A DNA stretch of 64,000 nt from Rouxiella chamberiensis (GCF_026967475.1 NZ_CP114058.1:1178001-1242000), one strand, 5' to 3'; positions 29,480-42,015 are shown, numbered from the stretch's first letter. Numbers and translations: made by a program. The notes: a model not told the origin generated them from the letters alone.

Positions 29480-29510
29480 TAAAAAACCCGTCCATGAGAC
29501 GGGTTTTTTT
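29480..29510. terminator. Bidirectional terminator between tyrR and tpx
   Basis: AAAAAACCCGTC-CATGA-GACGGGTTTTTTT, with an A run on one side and a T run on the other, between convergent tyrR and tpx. Confidence 0.92.
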
Positions 29511-29538
29511 ATGCTCGGTCGATGCCTGACTGACTGTA

Positions 29539-30043
29539 TCAGTTCAGGGCGGCGAGTGCGGCATCGTAGTCAGGTTCCTGGCTGATTTCGCTGACCAGTT
29601 CGCTGTAGAGAACGTTGTCCTGGTTCGTCCAGAACGACCACGGCGCGTGAGGTCAATCCCGCCAGCGGACCGTCGGTGATGGCAACGCCATAAGTAGATT
29701 TGAAATCATCGCCGCGCAGCGTGGAAAGGGTCACGACGTTTTCCAACCCCTCTGCACCGCAGAAACGCGACTGAGCAAACGGCAGGTCGGAGGAGATGCA
29801 CAGTACCACGGTGTTTTCGAGTTCGGCGGCCGCTTTGTTGAAGGTGCGAACGGAAGCGGCACATACGCCGGTGTCTACGCTTGGGAAAATATTCAGGACT
29901 TTGCGTTTCCCGGAGAAGCTGCTCAAGGCAACGTCAGAGAGATCTTTGGCGACCAGTGTGAAAGGTTTGGCAACGTCACCCTTTTGCGGCAGTTGGCCGG
30001 CAACGCTGACGGGATTACCTTGAAGATGTACGGTCTGAGTCAT
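29539..30043 (-). CDS. tpx: Thiol peroxidase Tpx, frameshifted near 29622
   Basis: Periplasm-associated atypical 2-Cys peroxiredoxin reducing hydroperoxides via thioredoxin. From ATG 30043 it reads [16 protein letters not shown]; the peroxidatic Cys lies in [12 protein letters not shown] and the resolving Cys in [10 protein letters not shown]. An extra base in the CC at coding position DEPG (29622-29623) shifts the frame; removing it gives [19 protein letters not shown] and the normal end at 29539. 167 residues when corrected (E. coli 168). Confidence 0.94.
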
Positions 30044-30157
30044 GATTTTTCCTTTATGCTCAATGGCAAGAGTAAAAACCAGTTTTACAAATTAACCCTC
30101 TAAATTCAAATTTGTTTATTAGAAGTCACTTTTTGTTCTTATCGTTGTGTTCAGGAT

Positions 30158-30192
30158 AAAAAAAAGCCCGCCCTGAAAACAGGACGGGCTTC
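30158..30192 (-). terminator. Terminator of metG
   Basis: AAGCCCGCCCTG-AAAA-CAGGACGGGCTT with one mismatch, followed on the minus strand by seven T. It lies about 20 bases after the metG stop. Confidence 0.88.
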
Positions 30193-30211
30193 GCGTGCGA
30201 GGCCTGGGAGG

Positions 30212-32241
30212 TTACTTGACCTGCATGCCCGGCTGTGCGCCGCTGTCCGGGCTTAGCAGGAAGATATCCTTACCGCCGGGACCCGCCGCCATGACCATGC
30301 CCTGCGACACGCCGAAACGCATTTTACGCGGCGCGAGGTTGGCGACCATGATGGTCAGACGGCCTTCCAGCAGTTTAGGATCCGGATAGGCAGAGCGAAT
30401 GCCGGAGAAGATCTGGCGCTTCTCTCCACCTAAATCCAGCTTCAGGCACAGCAGTTTGTCGGAACCTTCCACGAAGTCGGCGCTTTCAATCAGGGCAATA
30501 CGCATATCGACCTTGGCGAAATCATCAAACGTGATGGTTTCCTGAATCGGGTCGTCGGCCAGTGGACCGGTTACCGCAGGCTGCGTGGCGGCAATATCTT
30601 CCTTCGAGGCATCAACCATTGCCGTCACTTTATCCATTTCGATACGGGTAAACAGCGCCTTGAACGGGCTGACTTTGTGGTTCAGCAGCGGTTGCGCGAT
30701 GGCATCCCACGTCAGTTCGGTGTTGAGGAAGGCCTCGGTGCGCTCGGCAAGCGAAGGCAGAACCGGTTTGAGGTAGGTCATCAACACGCGGAACAGATTG
30801 ATACCCATCGAGCAGATAGCCTGCAGGTCGGCGTCGCGGCCTTCCTCTTTTGCCACCACCCACGGAGCCTGTTCGTCAACGTAGCGGTTGGCAAGGTCGG
30901 CCAGCGCCATGATTTCACGGATTGCACGGCCCGACTCGCGGCTGGCAAAGGCTTCGGCGATGCTGGCCGCCGCGTCGGTAAAGGTCTTGTACAGGGCTTC
31001 GTCTGCCAGTTTGTCGGACAGTACGCCATCGAAACGCTTGTTGATGAAACCGGCATTACGCGACGCCAGATTCACCACTTTATTGACGATATCGGCATTC
31101 ACGCGCTGCACGAAGTCTTCGAGGTTAAGGTCGATGTCGTCGATACGTGAGGAGAGCTTGGCGGCGTAGTAGTAGCGCAGACAGTCGGCATCCAGGTGTT
31201 TCAGGTAGGTGCTGGCCTTGATAAAGGTACCGCGCGACTTGGACATCTTCGCGCCGTTCACCGTGACATAACCGTGCACGAACAGGTTGGTCGGCTTGCG
31301 GAAGTTGCTGCCTTCCAGCATCGCCGGCCAGAACAGGCTGTGGAAATAGACGATGTCCTTGCCGATGAAGTGATAGAGCTCGGTCGTTGAGTCTTTCTTC
31401 CAGAATTCGTCGAAGTCCAGATCGGGGCGACGATCGCACAGGTTCTTGAAGGAACCCATGTAGCCGATTGGCGCGTCCAGCCAGACGTAGAAGTATTTGC
31501 CCGGGGCATCGGGGATTTCAAAACCGAAATAAGGCGCGTCGCGGCTGATGTCCCACTGTTGCAGACCCGATTCGAACCACTCCTGCATCTTGTTGGCGAC
31601 CTGCTCCTGCAACGCACCGGAGCGTGTCCACGCCTGAAGCATGGCGCTGAATTCCGGCAGGTCGAAGAAGAAGTGTTCGGAGTCGCGCAGTTCTGGCGTC
31701 GCGCCCGACACGGCGGATTTCGGATCGATAAGCTCGGTCGGGCTGTAGGTAGACCCGCACACTTCGCAGTTATCGCCATACTGGTCCGGTGACTTGCACT
31801 TCGGACAGGTGCCCTTCACGAAACGATCGGGCAGGAACATGCCTTTCTCGGGATCGTAAAGCTGGGAAATGGTGCGGTTCTTGATGAAGCCATTTTCTTT
31901 CAGGCGGCTGTAAATCAGGGTCGACAACTCGCGGTTCTCTTCGCTGTGCGTAGAGTGATAGTTGTCGTAGCTGATGCCGAAACCGGCGAAATCTTTCTGA
32001 TGCTCCTGGCTCATCTCCTCAATCATTTGCTCCGGCGCAATGCCCATCTGCTGAGCTTTCAGCATGATCGGGGTGCCGTGCGCATCGTCGGCGCAGATGA
32101 AGTGAGTTTGGTTGCCGCGCATTCGCTGGTAACGGACCCAGATATCTGCCTGGATGTGCTCGAGCATGTGTCCGAGGTGAATTGAACCGTTAGCATAAGG
32201 AAGTGCACAGGTTACCAAAATTTTTTCGCGACTTGAGCCAT
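30212..32241 (-). CDS. metG: Methionyl-tRNA synthetase, frameshifted at codon 7
   Basis: Essential aminoacyl-tRNA synthetase charging tRNA-Met. Class I signatures HLGH ([14 protein letters not shown]) and KMSKSRG are present, as are the zinc knuckles [17 protein letters not shown] and the C-terminal tRNA-binding domain ([16 protein letters not shown]). The true start is ATG 32241 ([19 protein letters not shown]), which needs one more base in the T run at 32221-32226. Without that correction the open frame instead starts at 32278 with an unrelated leader, [14 protein letters not shown]. About 676 residues, as in E. coli. Divergent from mrp. Confidence 0.95.
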
Positions 32242-32428
32242 AGTTAGAGCGTGCTTTCTTTTTGAGTATTGGGCCCATGATGTTAACTCACTGCGCGGCC
32301 CTACGTAAACCTAGAGCCTTTCTGTTATGCTATTTTTATAACAGTGAGATAGCAGAATGTTCGGATGATTCTGCCCAGTAAATCCTGCTGACCAACAAAA
32401 AACCAAATAGAGATTTCAAGGAGCCGGG

Positions 32429-33541
32429 ATGACATCACAATCCCCCCAGAACGCAACGCCCGCCGAACTGCACGCCGCTGTCAACGTGGTGCTGGCGACT
32501 TTTACCCATCCTACCCTGCAAAAAAGCCTGACGGCGCTGAAGGCGCTGCACCAGTGTGTGGTGCTGGACAACGTGCTGCACATCGAGTTGACGCTGCCCT
32601 TTGCCTGGAAGTCTGGCTTTGAACAACTCAAGTTGCTGACCACCTCCGAACTGCTGCGCGTGACCGGCACCCGGTCCGTGGAGTGGCGATTGTCCCATGA
32701 TATCGTCACGCTGCGCCGTGCCAACGATAAACCGGGTATCAAGGGCGTGCGCAATATTCTGGCGATAAGCTCGGGCAAGGGCGGTGTGGGCAAATCGACG
32801 ACTGCCGTCAATCTGGCGCTGGCGCTGGCGGCCGAAGGGGCGAAGGTCGGCCTGCTGGATGCCGATATCTATGGCCCGTCTGTACCGAATATGCTCGGCA
32901 CGGAAGAGGAACGCCCGACTTCTCCCGATGGTCAGCATATGGCGCCGATTATGGCGCATGGACTTGCGACCAACTCGATAGGCTACTTGGTCACAGATGA
33001 AAATGCGATGGTATGGCGCGGCCCGATGGCGAGCAAGGCGCTGTTGCAGATGTTGCAGGACACGCTGTGGCCGGACCTCGACTACCTTATTCTGGATATG
33101 CCGCCGGGCACGGGCGACATTCAACTGACGCTGGCGCAAAGTGTGCCGGTGACCGGCGCGCTGGTCGTGACCACGCCGCAGGACATCGCGCTGCTCGATG
33201 CAATGAAGGGCATCGTCATGTTTGAAAAGGTCAAGGTGCCGGTGCTGGGTATTATCGAGAACATGAGCATGCACATCTGCTCGCAGTGCGGTCATCACGA
33301 GGCGATTTTCGGCACCGGCGGGGCGCAGAAGCTGGCCGAGAAATACCGCTGCGAACTGCTGGCGCAAATGCCGCTGCATATCTCGCTGCGTGAAGACCTC
33401 GACCGCGGTGAACCGACGGTTGTTGCCAATCCCGACAGCGAATTTACGGCAATCTATCGCCAGCTTGCCGCCAGGGTCGCCGCGCAGCTGTACTGGAAAG
33501 GCGATGCCATCCCGACGGAAATCGCTTTCCGCGCCGTCTAA
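32429..33541 (+). CDS. mrp: Iron-sulfur cluster carrier ATPase Mrp/ApbC
   Basis: P-loop NTPase that carries Fe-S clusters in the cytoplasm, 370 residues, intact. An N-terminal MIP18-like domain (residues 1-90) is followed by the deviant Walker A ISSGKGGVGKSTT, DADIYGPS (switch I), LDMPPGTGD (Walker B) and the cluster-binding CxxC in HICSQCGHHE. ATG 32429 has CAAGGAG upstream. The metG/mrp divergent pair is conserved in enterobacteria. Confidence 0.95.
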   Translation: MTSQSPQNATPAELHAAVNVVLATFTHPTLQKSLTALKALHQCVVLDNVLHIELTLPFAWKSGFEQLKLLTTSELLRVTGTRSVEWRLSHDIVTLRRANDKPGIKGVRNILAISSGKGGVGKSTTAVNLALALAAEGAKVGLLDADIYGPSVPNMLGTEEERPTSPDGQHMAPIMAHGLATNSIGYLVTDENAMVWRGPMASKALLQMLQDTLWPDLDYLILDMPPGTGDIQLTLAQSVPVTGALVVTTPQDIALLDAMKGIVMFEKVKVPVLGIIENMSMHICSQCGHHEAIFGTGGAQKLAEKYRCELLAQMPLHISLREDLDRGEPTVVANPDSEFTAIYRQLAARVAAQLYWKGDAIPTEIAFRAV

Positions 33542-33565
33542 ACGCCCTTTTTTGGCGATTAATTT

Positions 33566-33602
33566 AAGCCAGCCAGCCGCTTAGTGGCTTTAAGGCTGGC
33601 TT
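33566..33602 (+). terminator. Hairpin after mrp
   Basis: AAGCCAGCC ... GGCTGGCTT outer stem with an inner AGCC/GGCT stem, 25 bases after the mrp stop. There is no T run after it, so it may be a weak or RNA-stabilising hairpin rather than a classic terminator. Confidence 0.5.
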
Positions 33603-33689
33603 CATCCATCACATATACCTATAATTGGCGCGATCAAAGCGCCATCTGGCTGCTTGCCCTTCAAACCTCCAAATCAGGTCGTTAATTTT

Positions 33690-34332
<643 letters not shown>

Positions 34333-34433
34333 TAAGTATATTTACTCTATTCTTTTGAATTATCCAAATAGCTATTCACTAGCACTCTGGTAGTTGGCGT
34401 AGTTTCAGGGCGGCAAGACGTCATTATGCGATG

Positions 34434-34450
34434 CGCTGACCTTGTCAGCG
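34434..34450. repeat. Perfect small hairpin between udk and dcd
   Basis: CGCTGAC-CTT-GTCAGCG, seven base pairs with a three-base loop, 66 bases before the dcd start. No T run. Role unknown. Confidence 0.4.
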
Positions 34451-34516
34451 AGTCGAAGGGCGCATCAAGGCCAGCGTCGTGACACCGCCAACTCCCGGAA
34501 GGAAAAGGAAAACACC

Positions 34517-35098
34517 ATGAGATTATGTGACAGGGATATAGAAGCGTGGCTGGACGACGGCCGCCTCAGCATCGAACCACGGCCGCCCGTCGAGCGTATC
34601 AACGGCGCGACCATTGATGTGCGTCTTGGCAACGGCTTTCGGGTATTTCTGGGCCACAACGCGGGTTACATCGACCTGAGCGGCCCGAAACACGAAGTGG
34701 GCGCCGCGCTCGACCGCGTCATGAGCGACGAAATCGTTCTGCCCGAAGGCGAGGCATTCTTCCTGCATCCGGGCGAGCTGGCGCTGGCCGTTACGCTCGA
34801 GTCTGTCACCCTGCCAAACGATCTGGTGGGCTGGCTCGACGGTCGTTCATCGCTGGCGCGTCTTGGCCTGATGGTTCACGTGACCGCACACCGTATCGAT
34901 CCGGGCTGGCAGGGCCGCATTGTGCTTGAATTCTATAATTCAGGTAAGCTGCCGTTGGCCTTGCGTCCGGGTATGTTGATTGGCGCGTTGAGCTTCGAGC
35001 CGCTTTCAGGCCCGGCGGCACGCCCGTACAACAGTCGGCAGGATGCCAAATATCGCGATCAGCAGAGTGCGGTGGCCAGCCGTATAGATAAAGACTGA
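34517..35098 (+). CDS. dcd: dCTP deaminase
   Basis: Converts dCTP to dUTP for thymidylate synthesis; a homotrimer. 193 residues, the same as E. coli. ATG 34517 ([18 protein letters not shown]) follows AAGGAAAA; a longer in-frame start at 34442 lacks support. The conserved [10 protein letters not shown], the motif [20 protein letters not shown] with the catalytic Glu region further on (IVLEFYNSG), and the C-terminal [10 protein letters not shown] are present. Intact. Confidence 0.95.
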   Translation: MRLCDRDIEAWLDDGRLSIEPRPPVERINGATIDVRLGNGFRVFLGHNAGYIDLSGPKHEVGAALDRVMSDEIVLPEGEAFFLHPGELALAVTLESVTLPNDLVGWLDGRSSLARLGLMVHVTAHRIDPGWQGRIVLEFYNSGKLPLALRPGMLIGALSFEPLSGPAARPYNSRQDAKYRDQQSAVASRIDKD

Positions 35099-35144
35099 TA
35101 CGTTCTGGCAGGATGCGAGAGCAGGCAAACTACAAGAGGATGGC

Positions 35145-36988
35145 ATGAAGAGATTAGTGACAACGTTGGTTATTTTGCTGGTGGTAGTTATTGCCGGTAT
35201 GACCTCGCTGGTTTTTTGATCAACCCGAATGACTTTCGTAACTACATGGTCAATCGCGTTGAACAGAGAAGCGGTTACAAATTGGCAATCGACGGCGATC
35301 TTCGCTGGCATGTCTGGCCCCAGCTGAGCATTTTGGCGGGGCAAACCTCTCTGACGGCACCGGGCGCGAAAGACCCGGTGGTCAGCGCAGAGAACATGCG
35401 TCTCGACGTCCGCCTTCTGCCTTTGCTCTCACATAAGCTTTCAGTCAAGCAGGTGATGCTGAAAAGCGCCGTCATCCGCCTGACGCCAGACAGCGAAGCC
35501 AATGAACCCGATGCCCCGATTGCTCCGGCCAGTTCCGGCAGTCAGCCGTCGGACGATGCCGAACAGGGGTGGAAATTCGATATCGGCCGCCTGAGCGTGG
35601 TCGACAGTCTGCTTATCTGGCAGCGCGGTGACAGTTACCCGGTCAATGTGCGTGATATCAATTTGCAGATGGATCAAAACGATCATCAGCAGGCAACGGT
35701 TCAGCTTTCGAGCCGCATCAACCGTGATCAACGCGACCTGTCGCTGAGTCTCAATGCCACCCTCGACATGCAGAACTATCCGCGACAGTACGCGGCCAAC
35801 ATCTCCACTCTGACCTATAAACTCAGCGGGGCCGATGTGCCGCCCAACGGGATTAGCGGGCAGGGCAGCCTACAGGCGAAATATCTGCAAAACAGCAATA
35901 CGCTGACGCTGAACAAACTGGCGCTGACGGCCAACCAGAATCAACTCACCGGCAGCGGGCAGGCTATCCTGGACGATGTGCCGACCTATCAGTTGAGCCT
36001 GCAATCCGACAAGATGGATCTCGACGCCATTTCCGGCTGGCAGGCCAGCGGCACCGACAGTACGGTGCAGAAGGGACAGGCTGTCACCTCGGCACCGGTT
36101 ATCGCTCACGATATGGACAGCCAGCAAAACAGCCTGTCACTGCTCAATGGTTTTAATGCGCAACTTGCCCTCAAGGCTATTGATCTCACTTATCGCGGTT
36201 TGAAAATCCAGAACCTCGACCTGCAGGCGGTGAACCGTGAAGGCAATGTCCGTCTTTCTACGCTGACCGGCAGTCTCGGGCAGGGCACGTTCTCGTTGCC
36301 GGGTACGCTAAATGCCACTGGAAAACGTCTGGTGGTGAACTTTACCCCTGACATCAAGAACATCGAACTCAGCGATTTGCTGCGGGCCTACAATCTGCCC
36401 AAAGCCATGTCGGGCAGTTTCAGCATGCAGGGTAATTTGAGCGGCAACGGCCTCTCGATGAACGATTTCAACAGCAACTGGCAGGGCGACGCGCAAATGT
36501 CGATGGCCGATGCGCATCTCAACGGATTGAATATCCAGCAGCTTATCCAGCAGGCGGTCACCCGCAACAGCAATCGGGTTCAGGGAATGGAACGTTATAA
36601 TACCTACTCCAACATCCGCCAGTTGAGCGCGCATGGCGCTCTGCGTAGTGGAGTGCTGGACTTGAACAATCTGGCGGCAGAGTCGGATATGATCAACGCC
36701 AAGGGCGCAGGGCAGGTGAATTTCCCGGGTGAACAGGTCGACATGAACCTGCTGGTGAGAGTGACCGGCGGCTGGCAGGGCGACAATGCGCTGATTGCCA
36801 CGCTGCAAAAAACCGATATTCCGCTGCGCGTCTTCGGCCCCTGGAAGAAGCTCAACTACGAGCTGAAAGCCGATCAGGTCCTGCGCCAGCAACTGCAAAA
36901 AGATGCTCGCAGCGCTATTCAGAACTGGATAGACAAGAATGCGGACAACAAGCAGCTGCAAGACGGCAAATCGCTGTTAAAGAGATAA
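35145..36988 (+). CDS. asmA: Outer-membrane assembly protein AsmA, frameshifted at 35212
   Basis: AsmA-family envelope protein, implicated in lipid transport or assembly between inner and outer membranes. Starts at ATG 35145 (MKRLVTTLVILLVVVIAGMT), an N-terminal membrane anchor. One T is missing from the run 35212-35217; adding it joins TSLVFLINPNDFRNYMV to the long downstream frame. The rest is the AsmA repeat-rich beta domain and AsmA_2 C-terminus (NSNRVQGMERYNTYSN, GPWKKLNYELKADQ). About 614 residues (E. coli 617). SD AAGAGGA. Confidence 0.93.
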
Positions 36989-37008
36989 TCGACGAACAAG
37001 CCTATCGT

Positions 37009-37046
37009 GTTTTGTCCGGGATGGCACAGTCTGTCCCGGGCAAAAC
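37009..37046. repeat. Hairpin between convergent asmA and yegH
   Basis: TTTTGTCCGGGA ... TCCCGGGCAAAA, twelve positions with one G-T pair and a 12-base loop. There is no T run on the plus strand. A weak transcription stop is possible. Confidence 0.4.
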
Positions 37047-37197
37047 AAGCCAGCTATCGCTGATAGCGCCTTCCTGCCAGAACACTTCACTCTGATTCGA
37101 AAATCCCCCTGTCTAGGTTGCCAGACGGACTGCATCAACGCGCTGCATCGCTTTGCCAAAACAGCAGGCGAGCCGAGACTTCGGCCGCCTGCAAATT

Positions 37198-38783
37198 TTA
37201 GACTTCGTAATCGGGTTCGAGGGTCTTGAGCGGGGTGATTTTTACCTTGAGTATGCGGTGGCTGTTCACCTCGAGCGGTTCAAAGAGGTAGTTGTCGATG
37301 TGCAGCTGCGTGCCTTCCTGCGGAATATTTTGGGCGTACTCCATCAACAGACCGGCGATAGTGTGGTATTCGCGTTTTTCATCGATGGGCAGCGGAATAT
37401 ACATCACCAGATCGTCGAGCGGCATGTAGCCGTTGGCAATCCAGCTGCCGTCTTCCAGTTGCACAATGTCATGCCGCGCGTCCAGCGTCGCGGAAGATTC
37501 CGGCATACTGCCGGCGATGGTTTCCATGACATCCGTCAGCGTAACGATGCCTTCCACCGATCCAAACTCGTCGACCACAAAGGCGAAATGCGTCTTGGCC
37601 TGCTTGAACTGCTCCAGAGCCGCCAGCAGAGAGAGCTGCTCCGGAAAGATGAGCGGCTGTTTGACGATAGCCTTGAGATTCAATTTATTGTGCAGCAACT
37701 GCTGGCGGAGCAGATCCACGACATGGATAACCCCGAGTGGCGAGTCGGTCGAACTGTTTTCGGTAACCAGCATGCGCGTGTGGCTGTTTTCGGCAATCCG
37801 ATGCGTCAGCACGTCAAGCGGTTCGCTCAGCTCAAGGTTGTCGACGTCGTGGCGCGAGGTCATGACGCTGCTCACCGAACGTTGCGCCAACCCCAATACC
37901 CGCTCAATCATATGCCGTTCCTGCTGATTGAAGATGGCATCTTCTTCCTTGGCGATATCGGCAATCATGTTCGATGAATGGGCGTCCAGCTCGGCATCGT
38001 CATGCTTGCCGCGCAGCACGCGCAAGACCGTTTCGGCGGTGCGCTCGCGCAGGAACGGCGGGAAGACAGAAAACGGCGGCGGTTGAACTGCGCCCACTGG
38101 TTCAGCATCTCGATGATGACCGAGAAGCCAATCGCGGCATAAAGATAGCCTTTCGGAATATGATAACCAAAGCCTTCGGCTACCAGACTGAAACCTATCA
38201 TCAGCAGGAAGCTTAAACAGAGAATAACGATGGTCGGGTGGTCATTGACGAATCGGGTTAGCGGACGACTGGCGAGCAGCATCAAGCCGATGGCAATACA
38301 CACGGCGGCCATCATGACGGGCAGGTGGTCGACCATGCCGACCGCAGTGATCACCGAGTCGAGAGAGAAGACGGCGTCGAGCACCACTATCTGCGCCACA
38401 ACGGGCCAGAAGCGCGCGCGGCTTCCCTGCTGACCATTGTCTTCGTCTTTACCTTCAAGCCTTTCGTTGAGTTCCGTGGTGGCCTTGAACAACAGAAAGA
38501 GGCCCCCGGTCAACATAATCAGGTCGCGTGCGCTGAAGCCGTGCGAAAAGAGAGTGACGAGAGGGCGCGTCAACGTTGAAAGCCACGAGATGGAGGCCAG
38601 CAGCAGCAGGCGCATCACCAGAGCCAGCAACAGACCGGTCACACGGGCGCGTTCACGCTGACTTCTGGGCAGTTTATCGGCAAGAATAGCGATAAAAATC
38701 AGGTTATCGATGCCCAGAACGATTTCGAGCACTACCAGGGTAGCCAGCCCGGCCCAGATTGACGGATCGGCGATCCATTCCAT
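37198..38783 (-). CDS. yegH: TerC/CBS/CorC-HlyC membrane protein YegH, frameshifted at 38054
   Basis: About 528 residues (E. coli YegH 527). The N-terminal 235 residues are a TerC-family domain of seven or so membrane helices ([41 protein letters not shown]). A pair of CBS domains (about 305-425, [20 protein letters not shown]) and a C-terminal transporter-associated CorC_HlyC domain ([16 protein letters not shown]) follow. The family is linked to metal homeostasis, but no substrate is established for YegH. The break at 38054-38055 needs one more T on the coding strand to join RRRFLSSRR to [12 protein letters not shown]. The asmA-yegH order near the polysaccharide locus is as in E. coli. Confidence 0.92.
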
Positions 38784-39253
38784 AATGCGTTTTAACCTTG
38801 AATGCGCGGCGAAGTCCGCTCAGTGAATAATGGCCGCTGCACCGGTAAAATTCAAATTTAAAATCAGTAGGCTAGCGTGTTAAGGGCAAGACTCGGCGGT
38901 GTATAAAAAATAGAGCGCTTTTGTTCAAAAACGCACCGATTAGTAGGTAACAATCTTAAATTGAAGGGTTTAAGTTACTGTCTTGCTTAAGATGCTGCTA
39001 TCTTACTAAACGAAACCATTATGTTAATAAGAATTGAAAGTACAGTTATTAAGCAGCAGTAAGCCAACATCTTTATGCAGAAAGGGACCTGGCATTTCGG
39101 CCCTGTTCAAACCAAGACGAAGGTCTATACTTTGCTTAAGTGATTAGGGCGTGGTAACAATTCCTTAAGTTAATTCGGTGCAATGCCTTGTTGTCCAGAC
39201 GCATTGTTGCTGGCTGAAATTTTATCTCACGGTGTTGAGGAGTATCTCTTACA
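38784..39253. other. Intergenic region yegH/galU
   Basis: 470 AT-rich bases with no credible gene; it holds the divergent promoters of yegH and galU. No JUMPStart or ops sequence is here; that lies after galU. Confidence 0.5.
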
Positions 39254-40141
39254 ATGTTAAAAGCTGTTATCCCTGTAGCTGGCCTGGGTACCCGTATGTT
39301 GCCTGCAACAAAAGCAATTCCGAAAGAAATGCTGCCGATTGTTGACAAGCCACTGATCCAGTACATCGTGAACGAATGTGCTGCCGCCGGCATTAAAGAA
39401 ATCATTCTGGTGACCCACTCTTCCAAGAATGCCATCGAAAACCACTTTGATACCTCCTTTGAACTTGAAAGCATGCTGGAATCCCGCGTCAAGCGCCAGT
39501 TGCTCGAAGAGATCCAGTCTATCTGCCCGAAAGGCGTAACCATCATGAACGTGCGTCAGGGCCAGTCCAAAGGTCTGGGTCACGCGGTTCTGTGCGCTCG
39601 TCCGCTGATTGGTGATGCACCTTTCGCCGTTATCCTGCCTGATGTGCTGATGGACGAAGTTTCCTGCGATCTGCGCAAGGACAACCTGGCCGCGATGCTG
39701 CGCCGTTTCGAAGAAACCGGCAACAGTCAGGTTATGGTAGAAGAAGTGCCGGAAGAAGATGTCTCCAAATACGGTGTGGTCGACTGTAACGGCGTTGAAG
39801 GCGAACCGGGTAAAAGCATCCCGATGAAAGCCATCGTCGAGAAGCCGGATCGTAAAGACGCGCCTTCCAACCTGGCCGTAGTTGGCCGCTATGTCTTCAA
39901 CGAAGATATCTGGCCTCTGCTGGCGGTAACTCCTTACGGCGCGGGCAACGAGATCCAGCTGACCGATGCCATCGCGTTGCTGATGAAAAAAGAAACCGTT
40001 GAAGCCTTCACCATGACCGGTCGTTCACACGACTGCGGTGACAAGCTGGGCTACATGAAAGCTTTCGTCGAGTACGGCATTCGTCACAAAGGGACCGGCG
40101 CGGCATTCAAAGAGTGGCTTGAAGAATTTACCGCTAAATAA
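39254..40141 (+). CDS. galU: UTP-glucose-1-phosphate uridylyltransferase
   Basis: Makes UDP-glucose for LPS, capsule and osmolyte synthesis. 295 residues, intact. The catalytic loop [21 protein letters not shown] is of the GalU type; GalF paralogues have MHM or similar in place of [23 protein letters not shown] and the C-terminal [18 protein letters not shown] are conserved. It occupies the position galF has in E. coli, just upstream of the O-antigen operon. Codon use is of a highly expressed type. Confidence 0.94.
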   Translation: MLKAVIPVAGLGTRMLPATKAIPKEMLPIVDKPLIQYIVNECAAAGIKEIILVTHSSKNAIENHFDTSFELESMLESRVKRQLLEEIQSICPKGVTIMNVRQGQSKGLGHAVLCARPLIGDAPFAVILPDVLMDEVSCDLRKDNLAAMLRRFEETGNSQVMVEEVPEEDVSKYGVVDCNGVEGEPGKSIPMKAIVEKPDRKDAPSNLAVVGRYVFNEDIWPLLAVTPYGAGNEIQLTDAIALLMKKETVEAFTMTGRSHDCGDKLGYMKAFVEYGIRHKGTGAAFKEWLEEFTAK

Positions 40142-40163
40142 GTTCGCTGTTTTGTCGAATCAT

Positions 40164-40197
40164 GGAAAGCTCTCTTCACTGGGCTTTCCTTTTTTCA
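40164..40197 (+). terminator. Terminator of galU
   Basis: GGAAAGC ... GGCTTTCC stem followed by TTTTTTC, 23 bases after the galU stop. Confidence 0.88.
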
Positions 40198-40477
40198 TTT
40201 ATAAGACGTGTGAATTGACCATTTTTAATGCGATGACGGTCGAACGTTCGACCTCGCGCTGGGTCCTGAACCACGTAAAAATCGAGCGCCCTGACTTTCT
40301 AGAGGAACCGAGAGCGTTCTTGAAGAAAATCAACAAAGGTAGTGGTAATATACGGGCTTCATTGTTATCAGTGGTGAGGTAACAGTTATTAATTACCTGA
40401 TATTCATTGATTTATCGGGTTGCCCTCGGGCCGGAAATTCGCAGCCGTCACTACAGCATTCAACGACAATTTTTTGG

Positions 40478-40516
40478 TACTTTGGTTGCTACACGCCAAG
40501 GGCGGTAGCATGCCAA
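40478..40516 (+). promoter_or_regulatory. JUMPStart with ops element upstream of the O-antigen operon
   Basis: TTGGTACTTTGGTTGCTACA followed by CGCCAAGGGCGGTAGCATG resembles the 39-base JUMPStart. GGCGGTAGCATG at 40501-40512 matches the ops core GGCGGTAGCGTG in eleven of twelve positions. ops pauses RNA polymerase and recruits RfaH, which allows full transcription of long polysaccharide operons. It lies about 80 bases before manC and marks the start of the leader. Confidence 0.85.
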
Positions 40517-40590
40517 TTGCATACGAAATTATTCAACTTTCCGTTAGTCGCTATATTTGAAAATTTAGCAATTCTGTAAGGATTAAAAAA

Positions 40591-42015
40591 ATGATACTAC
40601 CGGTCATTATGGCGGGCGGCACTGGGAGTCGTTTATGGCCAATGTCGCGTGAGATGTACCCTAAGCAATTTCTGAGATTGCACAGCAAGAATTCAATGCT
40701 GCAGGAAACCCTGTTGCGTTTGAATGACTTGAGTGTGAGTGAGCCGGTAGTTATCTGTAATGAAGAGCATCGCTTTTTAGTCGCGGAGCAGTTGCGCGAA
40801 ATCAATAAGCTCTCCAACAATATTATTCTTGAACCGATGGGCCGCAACACCGCGCCCGCCATCGCGCTTGCCGCAATCAACGCGGTGAAAGACGGCAACG
40901 ATCCCGTGATGCTGGTTCTGGCCGCCGATCACGTTATCAATAACGTTGACGCCTTCCACGTTGCCATCGAAAAAGCCATTCCTTTCGCCGAAGCGGATCG
41001 TCTGGTGACCTTTGGTATCGTTCCTACGGGTCCGGAAACCGGCTACGGCTATATTCAGCGCGGCGAGTTGATTGGCGAAAATAACGAAGGCTATAAAGTT
41101 AAATGCTTCGTGGAAAAGCCAAATAAACCGACGGCCGAAAGTTATATCGAAACCGGCGACTACTATTGGAATAGCGGAATGTTTATGTTCCGCGCGAAAC
41201 GTTATTTGCAGGAACTGAAAAAATTCCGTCCAGATATTCTGGAAGCCTGTGAATTGGCGCTTTCGCAAACCAATGTAAACTCTGATTTTATTTCCGTCGA
41301 TAAAGAAACCTTTGCCAATTGCCCGGATGAGTCGATTGATTATGCGGTCATGGAAAAAACCCATGACGCCATGGTGGTACCTCTGTCGGCAGAGTGGAGC
41401 GACGTCGGGTCATGGTCGGCACTGTGGGAAGTAAACAGCAAAGACGACGCGGCCAATGCGCTTACCGGCGACGTCTTCCTGCACAACACCAACAATTGCT
41501 ACATCAACACCGATGAAAAACTGGTCGCTGCCATTGGTGTCGATAATCTGGTCATCGTCAACACCAAAGACGCCGTGCTGGTCATTGATAAATCTCAAGT
41601 CCAGGACGTAAAACGCGTTGTAGAATTCCTTAAAGAGAACGAGCGTAGCGAATATCGTCACCACCGCGACATTTACCGTCCGTGGGGCCGCTGTGATGCC
41701 GTGGTCGCCGAAGACCGCTTCAACGTTAACCGCATTACGGTGATCCCGGGCGGCAGTTTCTCTCTGCAAATGCACCATCATCGCGCGGAGCACTGGATTA
41801 TTCTCGCCGGAACGGCGAAGGTCACCATCGGTGAAAAAACCTTCCTGCTGACGGAAAACCAGTCCACCTTTATTCCGATCGGGTCATTACACAAGTTGGA
41901 AAACCCCGGCAAGATCCCGCTTGAGCTACTCGAAATCAGCTCGGGTTCCTATTTGGGTGCCGATGACGTAGTGCGTATCCAGGATCAGTACGGTCGCTAT
42001 AATATCCAGCCGTAA
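40591..42015 (+). CDS. manC: Mannose-1-phosphate guanylyltransferase / mannose-6-phosphate isomerase
   Basis: Bifunctional enzyme making GDP-mannose, 474 residues, intact. The N-terminal nucleotidyltransferase starts [21 protein letters not shown]; the [14 protein letters not shown] motif follows. The C-terminal type II isomerase cupin has [10 protein letters not shown] and [25 protein letters not shown]. First gene of the O-antigen operon, 19 bases before manB. Confidence 0.95.
   Translation: MILPVIMAGGTGSRLWPMSREMYPKQFLRLHSKNSMLQETLLRLNDLSVSEPVVICNEEHRFLVAEQLREINKLSNNIILEPMGRNTAPAIALAAINAVKDGNDPVMLVLAADHVINNVDAFHVAIEKAIPFAEADRLVTFGIVPTGPETGYGYIQRGELIGENNEGYKVKCFVEKPNKPTAESYIETGDYYWNSGMFMFRAKRYLQELKKFRPDILEACELALSQTNVNSDFISVDKETFANCPDESIDYAVMEKTHDAMVVPLSAEWSDVGSWSALWEVNSKDDAANALTGDVFLHNTNNCYINTDEKLVAAIGVDNLVIVNTKDAVLVIDKSQVQDVKRVVEFLKENERSEYRHHRDIYRPWGRCDAVVAEDRFNVNRITVIPGGSFSLQMHHHRAEHWIILAGTAKVTIGEKTFLLTENQSTFIPIGSLHKLENPGKIPLELLEISSGSYLGADDVVRIQDQYGRYNIQP

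Noticed and set aside
37153..37977. Plus-strand open frame of 274 codons
   Set aside because: Antisense shadow of yegH; no ribosome site and no recognisable domains.
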